Shown piece after piece: positions 25,483 to 37,225 of a stretch of 64,000 nucleotides of DNA. This DNA comes from JAQBQB01 sp963757185 (GTDB taxonomy: Bacteria > Gemmatimonadota > Gemmatimonadetes > Gemmatimonadales > Gemmatimonadaceae). The notes under the pieces were generated by a model. It was not told where the DNA came from and searched no databases. It saw nothing but the letters and a program-made list of their open reading frames with translations. Within the stretch, counting starts at the first letter, position 1. Each line of letters opens with the position of its first letter. Where the stretch lies: NCBI GenBank assembly GCA_963757185.1, contig CAVWQI010000005.1, forward strand, positions 186,001 through 250,000, given 5' to 3'. Both the position numbers and the translations under genes were made by a program.

Positions 25483-26814
25483 CTACTCGTGCGCCGGCAG
25501 CGGCTCCATGGTCTCGGGATCGACCGGGACCTGTACTTCGTCGCGATAGGGCGACGTCGACAGCGTCACGCGAATGCGGGGGAAGCCGCTCACGAACAGC
25601 GTGTAGCACCAGCCCCACGCGCCGAGATACAGGCACAGAACGCCGATCTCCCAGATGCTGAACGGAAGATCCGGCACGACGCCGTAGCCCGACGGGTACA
25701 CCTCGATGTACCGCATCAGCCACATGCCGACGAGACTCGCGCCCGCGAACAGCGCGAGTGTCGGCTTGTAGACCTTCGCCGCGCGCGAGAGCAGACCGAA
25801 GAACGGCGCGAAGAAGACGAGGACCACCGACGTCACCGTCACCCACTGCCAGGGCGAAATCAGCCGAAGGTGCATGAAGAACGTCTCGTCGCCCATGTTG
25901 CCGTACCAGATCACGAGGTACTGGCCGAACGTCAGATAGCCCCAGAACGCGGTGAACGCGAAACAGAGCTTACCGATGTCGTGATAGTGCACCTCTTGGA
26001 TCAATCCATCAGCCGTGCCGAGACGGGCGTCCCACGCCATCACGAGCAGCGCGAACATCGTGAGCGCGCAGAGCCAGGCGCCCATGAAGAACCACCAGCT
26101 GTAGAGCGTGCTCTGGAAGTGGAGCGAGAGCCCCATCGACAGGTCCCACGACAGCACGGACCAGCCCATCGCGTACAGCAGCACCGTGAAGACGGCGAGC
26201 TTCCCCTGCAGCGAGTGCGTCGAGTGAAGCTCCCGCCGCTCGTTGCCGAAGCCGGCGCGCATGCGCGCGCGAAGATTCGCCGCCCACTTCGCGCCCCATT
26301 CCGGCACGCGTCCTACGTCGAGCCGCACCGACGTGTACACGTACCACAGTCCCAGCAACGTCATCAGCGCGAAGATCAAAAGGTCGCGCGAGATCAGGAA
26401 CCCGGGATTGAAGTAGATCGCCTTCTCCGGGACCGGATACGCCTCGTGCGTCCACGGGAACACGTAGTTCCGGCCGCCGATGAACGTGAGCAGCAGGAAG
26501 ACGAAGGCAACCGGCATGAAGGCGACGTACGCCTCCATGAACCGAATCACATGACGCGACCAGCGCGCCGTCGTGATGCGCTGCACGGCAACGATGGTGA
26601 GGCCGCCGCTCGTCAGCCCGGCGAAGAACAGCCAGTTCGCGTGCCACGCGCGCCACGCGCGGTCCGGCGCGACGATCACACCGACGATGAACACGACGAG
26701 CCCGACGCCGAAGAGCGCCTTGACCGCTGTGTTGATCCACGCCGGCAGCTCGCGATTCGTCGCCGCCAGAGCTTCGGACGCGGACCACTCGCGCGGCGGA
26801 TGAAGGGCGCTCAT
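25483..26814 (-). CDS. actF: Alternative complex III subunit ActF (NrfD-like quinol subunit)
   Basis: A 443-residue polytopic membrane protein with about ten helices, last gene of the ACIII operon. ActF resembles ActC and forms part of the membrane quinol-oxidising module. Recognisable segments are TAVKALFGVGLVVFIVGVIV, NWLFFAGLTSGGLTIVAVQR and ILLCFAFTAFWGYLTFGQYL-like sequence near residue 270 (KLCFAFTAFWGYLTFGQYLV). It overlaps the stop of actE by 4 bp. Confidence 0.88.
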   Translation of the reverse strand: MSALHPPREWSASEALAATNRELPAWINTAVKALFGVGLVVFIVGVIVAPDRAWRAWHANWLFFAGLTSGGLTIVAVQRITTARWSRHVIRFMEAYVAFMPVAFVFLLLTFIGGRNYVFPWTHEAYPVPEKAIYFNPGFLISRDLLIFALMTLLGLWYVYTSVRLDVGRVPEWGAKWAANLRARMRAGFGNERRELHSTHSLQGKLAVFTVLLYAMGWSVLSWDLSMGLSLHFQSTLYSWWFFMGAWLCALTMFALLVMAWDARLGTADGLIQEVHYHDIGKLCFAFTAFWGYLTFGQYLVIWYGNMGDETFFMHLRLISPWQWVTVTSVVLVFFAPFFGLLSRAAKVYKPTLALFAGASLVGMWLMRYIEVYPSGYGVVPDLPFSIWEIGVLCLYLGAWGWCYTLFVSGFPRIRVTLSTSPYRDEVQVPVDPETMEPLPAHE

Positions 26815-27534
26815 CGCAGATCCTCCGGCTTTTTCGTCGAATCACCCGGCGCTGCCGCGCGGGTCGTGTCTGCCCTAGGCGTGCTGGTCGCCTTCCAGAA
26901 TGGAACGGGACGCGTCGGTCCCATGCGCGATGCGCCGGGAACGAGCGGACCGGTCTCGCCGGGGCGTCCGTGCGTGGTATCCGGAGGGAACCCCGGCAAC
27001 TTGCCCTGGATGGAGCGCAGATAGTTGATGATGTCCCAGCGATCCATCTCTTCGATGCGGTTGTAGGTCGGCATCATGCCGCGCCCGTTGCGGATCATGC
27101 CGAAGATGTAGCCGTCGGTGTACTTCTCGGCCGCCGAGGTGCCCGCGCCGATCGGAATCGGCGGCATGCCGTACTTCGTCACGGGACCGTTGCCCATGCC
27201 CAGCGGACCGTGGCAGGGTGCGCAGTTGATCTGGAACTGAATGCGTCCGCGATTCACCGAACCGGCGTCGACCGGCGTCGGGTTGGGGATCGAGGCCATG
27301 GCCGTGATGTTCGCGGGCAAAGGCTCGCGGGCGTACTCGAACCCCGGGGCCGAGCTTCCATAGATGGATACCGAGTACTGCGGATTGCCTCGCGGCGGAA
27401 TCGAGTCGTTCGACGACTCCCACGGGTCGATCTTCGGCTGCTGGCGGAAATCGGTGAACCACGAGCATCCCGGTGAGGGCGGCCGCCGCGAGAAACATCG
27501 CGGCGCGGCGACCGAGGCGTGCGCTAGCGCTCAC
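26811..27534 (-). pseudogene. actE: ACIII cytochrome c subunit ActE, apparent one-base insertion in signal peptide
   Basis: From GTG 27534 the frame gives a lipoprotein-like signal (LGRRAAMFLAAAALTG) but then leaves the true frame. One base over, the sequence reads GCSWFTDFRQQPKIDPWESS and continues through the monohaem cytochrome domain (CAPCHG, axial Met probably in GRGMMPTYNRI). An extra G in the GGG run at 27469-27471 explains it; removing it recreates the lipobox LTGC. The C-terminal extension is Pro/Thr-rich. The GTG lies within the last codons of actD. Sequencing error is as likely as real inactivation. Confidence 0.82.
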
Positions 27535-28024
27535 GTCGCACCTCCTCGGCTCCGTGCTTCTTGAGAATTCCGATCGCGTCGTCGGCACGATCGGGGTCGG
27601 TGACGACCCAGACGCCGAAGTGGCCGCCGCTGAAGCGCTCGTCGTACCCTACGGTCGTCGTGAGACGCGGCACGTGCGACATCGCGAACATCGCGAACAC
27701 AGTCGCGAGTCCGCCGATGAGCACCATCAGCTCGAATCCCTCGATCGTGAACGGCACCCAGGTAGCGATCGCCTTGCCGCCGACGACGATCGGCCAATAG
27801 TCCGAAATCCAGACCGCGATCCAGTAGCCGAACGTCACGCCCGCCAAGCCGAAGATCAGCGTCACAACACGCACCTTGCTCGGTGGGTGCTTCATGACGT
27901 GCTCGAACTCGTGGCGCGGCGTCGGCGTGAACACGGTGATGTCGCCGAACCGTTGGTCCTTCAGATCCTCGATCGCGTGAACGGCCGAGTCGATCTCGTG
28001 GAATGCTCCGAGGACGCCTTGCAT
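27524..28024 (-). CDS. actD: Alternative complex III subunit ActD (DUF3341)
   Basis: A 166-residue membrane protein with the DUF3341 pattern: MQGVLGAFHEIDSAVHAIED at the start, GDITVFTPTPRHEFEHVM, then two membrane helices (VVTLIFGLAGVTFGYWIAVW and ELMVLIGGLATVFAMFAMSH) and a soluble C-terminal domain. It anchors to the ActC/ActF module. I chose the ATG at 28024; the open frame upstream of it encodes the end of actC. Confidence 0.88.
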   Translation of the reverse strand: MQGVLGAFHEIDSAVHAIEDLKDQRFGDITVFTPTPRHEFEHVMKHPPSKVRVVTLIFGLAGVTFGYWIAVWISDYWPIVVGGKAIATWVPFTIEGFELMVLIGGLATVFAMFAMSHVPRLTTTVGYDERFSGGHFGVWVVTDPDRADDAIGILKKHGAEEVRRER

Positions 28025-29497
28025 CAGTGCTCCGCTCCCGTTTCGTCGGGGTGGACGAATAGGCATCGCCAGGTCGCGGTCAGGATCCCCGTGAAGGAAC
28101 GCTTTTCGAATTCGCGGCGGGATGACTTCCTTGATCTCGGACATCGCCATCACCGGCAGCTGCTTGATGAACAGCAGGAACCACATGAAGAACCAGCCGA
28201 AGCTGCCGATGCAGGATGCCGTAGTCGACGAACGTCGGGCGATACGTGCCCCACTGCCACGGCTCGAACTCGTGCGAGAGCGACGGCACGACGATCACGA
28301 ATCGCTCGAACCACATGCCGAGGTTGATGAACAGCGACAGGATGAAGAGCCAGCTCGGATTGCGCCGCAGCTTCTGCGACCAGAGCGACAGCGGCAGCAC
28401 CATGTTGCAGATGAGCATGATCCACGCGGCCCACGCCCATTGGCCGAACACGCGGTTCCAGAAATAGTCCTGCTCGAACCGGTTGCCGCTCATCCAGGCG
28501 ACCTGGAATTCAGTCAGGTAGGCGAGTCCCACCACCGACGACGTGAAGAGACAGAGCTTCGCCGCGGCGTCGAGGTCGTTGAGCGTGATGTAGTGCTCGA
28601 GCTTGAACGCTTTGCGCAGCGGGATGGCGATGGTGAAGACCATCCCGATGCCCGAGAAGATCGCGCCGGCGACGAAGTACGGCGGGAAGATCGTCGCGTG
28701 CCAGCCGGGCGTGAGCGCCATCGCGAAGTCGAACGACACGACCGAGTGCACCGACAGCACGAGCGGCGTGGCGAACGCGGCGAGGAACAGGTAGGCGCGC
28801 GTGAAGTGGCGCCATTCGCGGTCCGAGTTCCGCCAGCCGAGCGCGAGCATCGCGAAGATCGACTTCCGCAGCGGGTTCTTCTCCCGGTCACGCAGGATCG
28901 CGATGTCCGGAATCAACCCGATGTAGAGGAAGGTGCTCGAGATCGTGAGGTACGTGAGGATCGCGAACACGTCCCACACGAGCGGGCTCTTTGGATTCGG
29001 CCAGATGAGCCGCCAGTTCGGGTACGCGATCAACCAGAAGAACTTCCACGGCCGCCCGAGATGCAGAATCGGGAAGAGCCCGGCCGTCATGACGGCGAAC
29101 ACAGTCATCGCTTCCGACAGGCGGTAGATGCTCGTGCGGAAGCCGGCCCGGAAGAGGTAGAGAATTGCCGAGATCAGCGTGCCGGCGTGGCCAATGCCGA
29201 CCCAGAACACGAAGGTGATGATGTATACGCCCCACATCACCGGCGGCTGATACCCGGCAGCGCCCGAGGCCTTCGTGGATCTGGTACGTCCACGTCAATG
29301 CGCCGAGTCAGCATGCAGAGGATCGCGACGCCGAGCAGCGCGAACCAGCCGAGCGTCGGCCGGAGCGTGCCCGCGATCTCGCGATCGACCTGCTCGTAGT
29401 CGCGGATCGCCGGGAACCGCACGCCGGCCGAAGGAATGTTCGGGCGCGGTCCGCCGGGGCGGGCCGAGTCCGGGTAGCTCGTCACGGTCGTTGCCAT
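28024..29497 (-). pseudogene. actC: Alternative complex III subunit ActC (NrfD-like), three apparent frameshifts
   Basis: ActC is a ten-helix NrfD-family membrane subunit that oxidises quinol. The coding sequence is present but split over frames. Residues MATTVTSYPDSARPGG to FALLGVAILCML are in frame one; TWTYQIHEGLG in frame two; GYQPPVMWGVYIITFVFWVG to FVDYGIL in a third; WFLLFIKQLPVMAMSEIKEV in another. Single extra bases near 29308, in the CCC at 29263-29265, and near 28211 would restore one protein of about 480 residues. The true C-terminus is unclear: the last frame runs into actD, whereas another frame stops at a TGATG junction with actD. Confidence 0.8.
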
Positions 29498-29506
29498 GCC
29501 GCGCCC

Positions 29507-32602
<3,096 letters not shown>

Positions 32603-32603
32603 C

Positions 32604-33293
32604 TCAGTAGTGGCAGTTGGCGCAGTCGTAGCGCGCCTTCTTGCGCTCGACCGTCGTGACCGCGGGCGTCGTCGCGGCGTTCGCACCGACGCCAGGTTGC
32701 GGCGCGTAACCGGCGGCCTCGAGTCCTTCTTGCGGGCTGTAGCCGTTGACGTGGCAGCTGACGCACCAGCCCATGTTGAGGCTCGAGAACTGGTAGACGC
32801 GCTCCATGTTCTGGATCTGCCCGTGACACGTCTGGCACGTCACGCCGGCGTTGATGTGGCGCGTGTGCGGGAAGTGCACGTACTCCGGAAGCTTGTGGAC
32901 GCGATTCCACGGAATCGGAATCGCCTTCGGTCCCATGCCGGCGAAGACCGCCGCCTGGTTGGCGTAGTTGTAGAGCTTCTGAATCTCCGCGCTCTTGTAC
33001 GGCTTGTTGCCGTGCAAATCGTTCGCGGGACGATCAGGCCCGATCGCGTTGTGACATCCCATGCACGTCGACACGGCCGGGAGTCCCGGGTCCATCGATT
33101 TGTTCGCCGCGTTGTGACAGTAGAGACAATTGATGCCGAGCTTCTGCACGTGGACCGTGTGCGGAAAGTTGATCGGCTGGATGACGGTGCGGCGTTGCGA
33201 GGACGAGGCTCCAGCGTACGCGGAGAGCATCACGGCGCCTACGGCCAGGGCGAAGAGCCCCGGTATGGCGGTCCATCTCCTTCGCTTGGTCAT
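32604..33293 (-). CDS. actA: Alternative complex III pentahaem cytochrome ActA
   Basis: A 229-residue protein with an N-terminal membrane anchor (WTAIPGLFALAVGAVMLSAY) and five CxxCH haem-binding motifs: CLYCH, CMGCH, CQTCH, CVSCH and CANCH. This matches the pentahaem subunit that passes electrons from the Fe-S chain to cytochrome c or directly to an oxidase. It is the first gene of actABCDEF. No oxidase genes adjoin the operon in this window. Confidence 0.92.
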   Translation of the reverse strand: MTKRRRWTAIPGLFALAVGAVMLSAYAGASSSQRRTVIQPINFPHTVHVQKLGINCLYCHNAANKSMDPGLPAVSTCMGCHNAIGPDRPANDLHGNKPYKSAEIQKLYNYANQAAVFAGMGPKAIPIPWNRVHKLPEYVHFPHTRHINAGVTCQTCHGQIQNMERVYQFSSLNMGWCVSCHVNGYSPQEGLEAAGYAPQPGVGANAATTPAVTTVERKKARYDCANCHY

Positions 33294-33334
33294 CGCGATG
33301 GGGTGAGTTTTGAAACCGGTCGGGGTTGAGGCGT

Positions 33335-33354
33335 CTTGTGAACTAATTCACAAG
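33335..33354. promoter_or_regulatory. CRP/FNR-type palindrome upstream of the ACIII operon
   Basis: CTTGTGAACTAATTCACAAG is an inverted repeat with 8-bp arms; its core TGTGA-N6-TCACA matches the classical CRP half-site arrangement. It lies 42 bp upstream of the actA ATG in the only gap between the operon and the preceding genes, so it is likely a regulator site for the respiratory operon. Which CRP/FNR-family protein binds is unknown. Confidence 0.55.
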
Positions 33355-33408
33355 GTGCCCGACTGGCCGGGAAATCTAGAAAGGGCAGGAGATTGCACGC
33401 AAGGCGCG

Positions 33409-34185
33409 TCACGCCGCCGAGCAGATGTCGCGCGCGTCGGCGAGCGTCGAGCCCGCGACGTCGTCGGCCAACAGTTCGAGATTGGCGGTCGGCGTTTGAA
33501 CGAGACGCAACGGCCACTGCGACCCGAACACGAATCGCTTCGGGCCGACCGTGCGAAAGAGCTTCGAGAGATGATCCTCGGGCGGTCCCCAGATCCAGGA
33601 GATGTCCCAGAAGACTCGCTCCTGTTCGTCCGGCGTGAGCCCCCAGTGCACTTCCTCGATCATCTCGCGCGACGCGGCGGTCACGACGAGCCGAACCGGA
33701 TCGCCCGCGCGCGCGAGCGCTCGCACGGTCGCGGCCGGGACGTCGCCGACTGAATCCATTGGGTGACGCTGGCGGAGATCCTCGAAGCGAACGGTGAGCA
33801 GTACCGCGAGCCCGATCTCGCCCGCGGCAACGGCGAGCTCGCACAGGCTGGCCGACGCTCGTCCTCCCGGCGCGAGACCCCACTGCGGCGGATACGCGCG
33901 CACCGCCGGGGCGCCCTGCTCTCTCGCCGCTACGAGCGCTTCGGTCCAGCCCGGCCAGTCGGGTCGAATCGCGGGGATCGGACGAAGCCGGCCGCCGAAG
34001 CGTCGCAACGCCGCGAACAACGCAGTATTGCCGGCGGTCGGATCGCGATGAAACGCCGACGGCAGGTGGCCGACCCACGCGCCTTCGATTCCTTCCCGGT
34101 CGAGAACGCGCACGAGCGCGTCAGGATCGGGATGCGGCACGTCGCGGAACGGATACGGTCCGATCAGCGTGTTGACGTCGATCAC
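33409..34185 (-). CDS. Amidohydrolase-2/TIM-barrel hydrolase-like protein
   Basis: A 258-residue protein of the metal-dependent TIM-barrel hydrolase type (MIDVNTLIGPYPFRDVPHPD at the start, DEQERVFWDISWIWGPPEDH and RFVFGSQWPLRLVQ near the end). The N-terminal HxH of active members is replaced by VNTLIG, so metal binding may differ. It overlaps the related upstream gene by 4 bp; the two may work as a pair. Substrate unknown. Confidence 0.7.
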   Translation of the reverse strand: MIDVNTLIGPYPFRDVPHPDPDALVRVLDREGIEGAWVGHLPSAFHRDPTAGNTALFAALRRFGGRLRPIPAIRPDWPGWTEALVAAREQGAPAVRAYPPQWGLAPGGRASASLCELAVAAGEIGLAVLLTVRFEDLRQRHPMDSVGDVPAATVRALARAGDPVRLVVTAASREMIEEVHWGLTPDEQERVFWDISWIWGPPEDHLSKLFRTVGPKRFVFGSQWPLRLVQTPTANLELLADDVAGSTLADARDICSAA

Positions 34186-35084
34186 GCGCGCGCTCCCGAA
34201 ACTGACGCGCTCGCCGCATTCGGCGCCTTTAGCGTTTGCTCACATCGTGGAAAGCTCCCCGGGGGAAACAGGCGCGCCGAGTTCTTCCACCGAATCGCTC
34301 CGATCTCGTCGTTGCCGAGTCCGATCACGTCGAGCGCGCGAAGCTTGGCGAGCCCGGTGCACATCGTGAGGTCGGATCCCCAGAGGAGGCGCTCGGCGCC
34401 GAGCGCTTCGACGGCCGCGTCGAGCATGCCGCGATCGACGCCGCTGCCGGACAAATCCGGAAAGACGTTCGGCACGTCGCGCACGGCGGCGAAAGTGTGG
34501 GCGTAGTCGCCGCCGCCGCCGATGTGCGCGAGGATGAAGCTCGCGCGCGGATGTCGGGCGGCGAGCCGCGCCAAGTCGGCGCCATCAGAGATCTCTTGCG
34601 ACGGCCACTCGCGCGTGCGGTGCTGCCAGATGTGGTGAAGCACCGGCAGCCGATGCTCGGCCGCGAGCGCCGCGATGGGGTCGAGGAGCGGATCGTCGGC
34701 GCGGCGGCTGGCGAGCAGCTTGATGCCGATCGCGCCGCGCGACGTACATCGCTCGATCTCGGCGCACGCGTGCGCGGTGTAGTTCGGGTTCACGGTCGTG
34801 AACATTCGAACGCGGTCCGGCTCGCGCGCGCAGAGGTCGAGCATCGCGTCGTTGCCGATCGTGACGTCATCCGGCGACGGAAAATAGGTCGGCGAAGAAA
34901 AGCCCCAGGTGCCGAGGATCGACGCGACGTGGTAGGTGATGCCGATGCGATCGCCGGCGCGAAAGCGCGCGGCGTTGACCTCCGCCCAATCGGAGCGCCC
35001 CGTTCGCGCGTGATGAAAGTGCGCGTGGACGTCGATGAGCGGTCCGCCGCCGCCCAGAGGAGCGCTCGGCGCTCGCTCGGTCAA
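34182..35084 (-). CDS. Amidohydrolase-2 family metal-dependent hydrolase
   Basis: A 300-residue protein with the amidohydrolase-2 signature: LIDVHAHFHH (metal-binding HxH), IKLLASRRADDPLLDP, VLHHIWQH, FILAHIGGGGDYAHT and RLLWGSDLTM (metal Asp). The start is TTG at 35084 within TTGA, overlapping the stop of the aminotransferase, with GGAGG upstream. Members include decarboxylases and lactonases; the substrate here is unknown. Confidence 0.78.
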   Translation of the reverse strand: MTERAPSAPLGGGGPLIDVHAHFHHARTGRSDWAEVNAARFRAGDRIGITYHVASILGTWGFSSPTYFPSPDDVTIGNDAMLDLCAREPDRVRMFTTVNPNYTAHACAEIERCTSRGAIGIKLLASRRADDPLLDPIAALAAEHRLPVLHHIWQHRTREWPSQEISDGADLARLAARHPRASFILAHIGGGGDYAHTFAAVRDVPNVFPDLSGSGVDRGMLDAAVEALGAERLLWGSDLTMCTGLAKLRALDVIGLGNDEIGAIRWKNSARLFPPGSFPRCEQTLKAPNAASASVSGARA

Positions 35085-36443
35085 CCGTCGGCCTCCGCCT
35101 CTTCCTCTCGAAGTGCCACCAGCGTGTCGCTCGCGCCGCGCTCGAGATCCCGCAGCGCGTCGTCGTCGTGAGCCAGCGCGGCGTAGTTGTACGCGCCGCG
35201 CTTGAAAAGCACCCCGTTGGCGGCCCCCAGCTGGAGAAACCGTCGCTCGCGCTCCGGCCGATCGAACCTCAGGATCCACATCGGGTCGGGACCGTCGACG
35301 GTGATTCCCTGCACGCCGCTCGCTTCGATCGCGGCGATCACGGCGTGCTTCATGTCCGCGCCGATCGACCAGAGCGACGCGCAGACGTCGACGCTGTCGT
35401 GCCACGCCAGCACGGCGCCGGCCGCCGCCAACGCCGACGACTCGCTCGCCAGCGTCGACGAGATCCACGTCTTGCGCGCCGAGTCCATGAGGTCGCGGTG
35501 GCCGACGACGGCGGCCAGCGGGAATCCGTTCGCCATCGCCTTGCCGAACGCGGCGAGATCCGGTACGACGTCGGCGAACGCCTGGTAGCCGCCCGTCTTG
35601 AGGCGAAAACCGCTCTTGATCTCGTCGAATACGAGTGCCGCGCCGGTTTGCGTCGCGAGCTCGCGCGCGCGGTTGATCCACTCCGGTGACGGCATCCGCT
35701 CGATCACCGGCTCGATCACGATCGCCGCGAGCTGAGACCCCGCCGCCGAGACCGCCGCATCGAGCGCGGCGACGTCGTCGAACGGGACGCGGCGAAAATC
35801 GCCGCGCGTTCCCTGCGGCACGCCCGCGGTCTCGTCGGCCGACCAGTCCAACCACCCGAAGTATCCGCACCCGACCACGACGTCTCGCGCCGTGTACGTG
35901 CGCGCGATCCGAATCGCGGCGGCGATCGCTTCGGCGCCCGTCTTGAGGAACTGCGCTTTGTCCGCGCACGGGATGACGCCGCACAGCCGCTCCGCGACGT
36001 CCACCTCGTTCACGCTGGACAGCGCGCTCACGTTTCCGCCCGCGATCGCGTCGACGACGGCGCGCGTCACATTCGGCTCCGCGTAGCCGAGCGAGACCGA
36101 GCGCCAGCGCCATCGTGCAATCGAGGTACTCGTAGCCGTCGGCGTCGGTGACGCGACATCCGACGGCTCGGACGTAGTGCGTCGGGCCAACGGCGTCGTC
36201 GGCGCCGTACAATGCCGCGACGCGCTTGCTGCCGGTCGAGGCGCCCGTCGGCAGAATGGCCGCCGCGCGGTCGCGAAAATCCGCCTCGTCGTGTTCGACC
36301 GGGACCTCGGGTTCGCCGGATTCCTCGGGCTCCTGCTCGGCGACAGTGGACGCGTCGTCCGAATGTTCGTCGGCGGTCGCGGATGGCGCGGGCGCGGGGG
36401 GCGCGTCCTTCGCGCCTCGCTCGAAGAAGCGGCGGAATGGCAT
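35081..36443 (-). pseudogene. Class-III aminotransferase (glutamate-1-semialdehyde mutase-like), one apparent frameshift
   Basis: The N-terminal part (MPFRRFFERG, then an acidic Pro/Glu-rich segment, then GADDAVGPTHYVRAVGCRVT to EYLDCTMAL) and the rest (SVSLGYAEPNVTRAVVDAIA to the C-terminus) lie in different frames. One extra base at about 36101 explains this; without it the protein would be about 453 residues. PLP motifs are present: ALVFDEIKSGFR and the Lys in AAFGKAMANGFPLAAV. The family includes HemL and amino-sugar aminotransferases; the acidic extension is unusual. Context points to a catabolic or sugar-modifying role. Confidence 0.78.
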
Positions 36444-36475
36444 GGTCGAAAATGAGGTTCGTCGGTTCGCCGACG

Positions 36476-37225
36476 TCAACCCCGTCGCCGTTTGCGCTCG
36501 ATGAAGTTCATCACTTCGATCGCCATCGCGCGCAGCAGCGAGAGCTCGCGGGCGTCGGGGGACGCGCGGAACGTGAGCGACCTCAGCGTCCGCATGATGT
36601 GCTCCGGGTAGCGCGTCTTGAAGAACTCGATCATCTCGAGCGACTTCGCCGCGTCCGAGAAGTACTGCTCGTATTCCGCGTTGGTGGGGGGCGGCGCATC
36701 CTTTCGCGGCGGCCCGATGGTTCGAGTCGCGTCGGCCGCCAGCCGGTGCAGCTCGTAGAGGGCGATCAGCGCCGCCTGCGCGAGGTTGAGCGACGCGTGG
36801 TTCGTCGTCGGGATCGTCACCGTCACGTGGACGCGGTCGAGCACGTCGTTCGGAAGACCGTTGTCCTCGCGCCCGAAGATGATCGCGACCAGACCGTCGG
36901 ACGCGACATCGAGGAGCTCGCGGGCCGCCTCGCGCGGTTCGACGAGGCGAATCTTCGCCGACCGGCGCCGGGCGGTGAACGCAGCCGTGTAGACGCAGTC
37001 GGCGACGGCTTCGTCGAAGGTCTCGAAGCGCTCGATGCGCTGAATCACGTCCATCGTCCCGTGCGCGATCCCCTCGAGCCGCTGGACGTCGTAAGCGACG
37101 GGGCGAATGAGACGGAGGCGGTGCACGCCCATGTTCTTCATCGCGCGCACCGTCGCGCCGATGTTCACCGGATCGAGCGGCTCGTAGAGCACGACAACCA
37201 CCGACTCCAGCAGCGACTCAGTCAT
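36476..37225 (-). CDS. trmJ: SpoU-family RNA 2'-O-methyltransferase (TrmJ-like)
   Basis: A 249-residue SPOUT methyltransferase from the ATG at 37225. Motifs: YEPLDPVNIGATVRAMKNMG, LVAIIFGREDNGLPNDVLDR and VTIPTTNHASLNLAQAALIA, the three SpoU/TrmJ boxes that form the AdoMet knot. The C-terminal extension (about 165-249) is typical of TrmJ, which methylates tRNA position 32. It overlaps the heparinase gene by 8 bp, so it is coupled to a catabolic-looking operon. Confidence 0.85.
   Translation of the reverse strand: MTESLLESVVVVLYEPLDPVNIGATVRAMKNMGVHRLRLIRPVAYDVQRLEGIAHGTMDVIQRIERFETFDEAVADCVYTAAFTARRRSAKIRLVEPREAARELLDVASDGLVAIIFGREDNGLPNDVLDRVHVTVTIPTTNHASLNLAQAALIALYELHRLAADATRTIGPPRKDAPPPTNAEYEQYFSDAAKSLEMIEFFKTRYPEHIMRTLRSLTFRASPDARELSLLRAMAIEVMNFIERKRRRG

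Noticed and set aside
27524..28186. ActC-ActD fusion protein
   Set aside because: The frame does run on, but ActD has a typical own N-terminus at 28024, a TGATG junction exists in another frame, and actC already has several shifts; a reading error is more likely than a real fusion.
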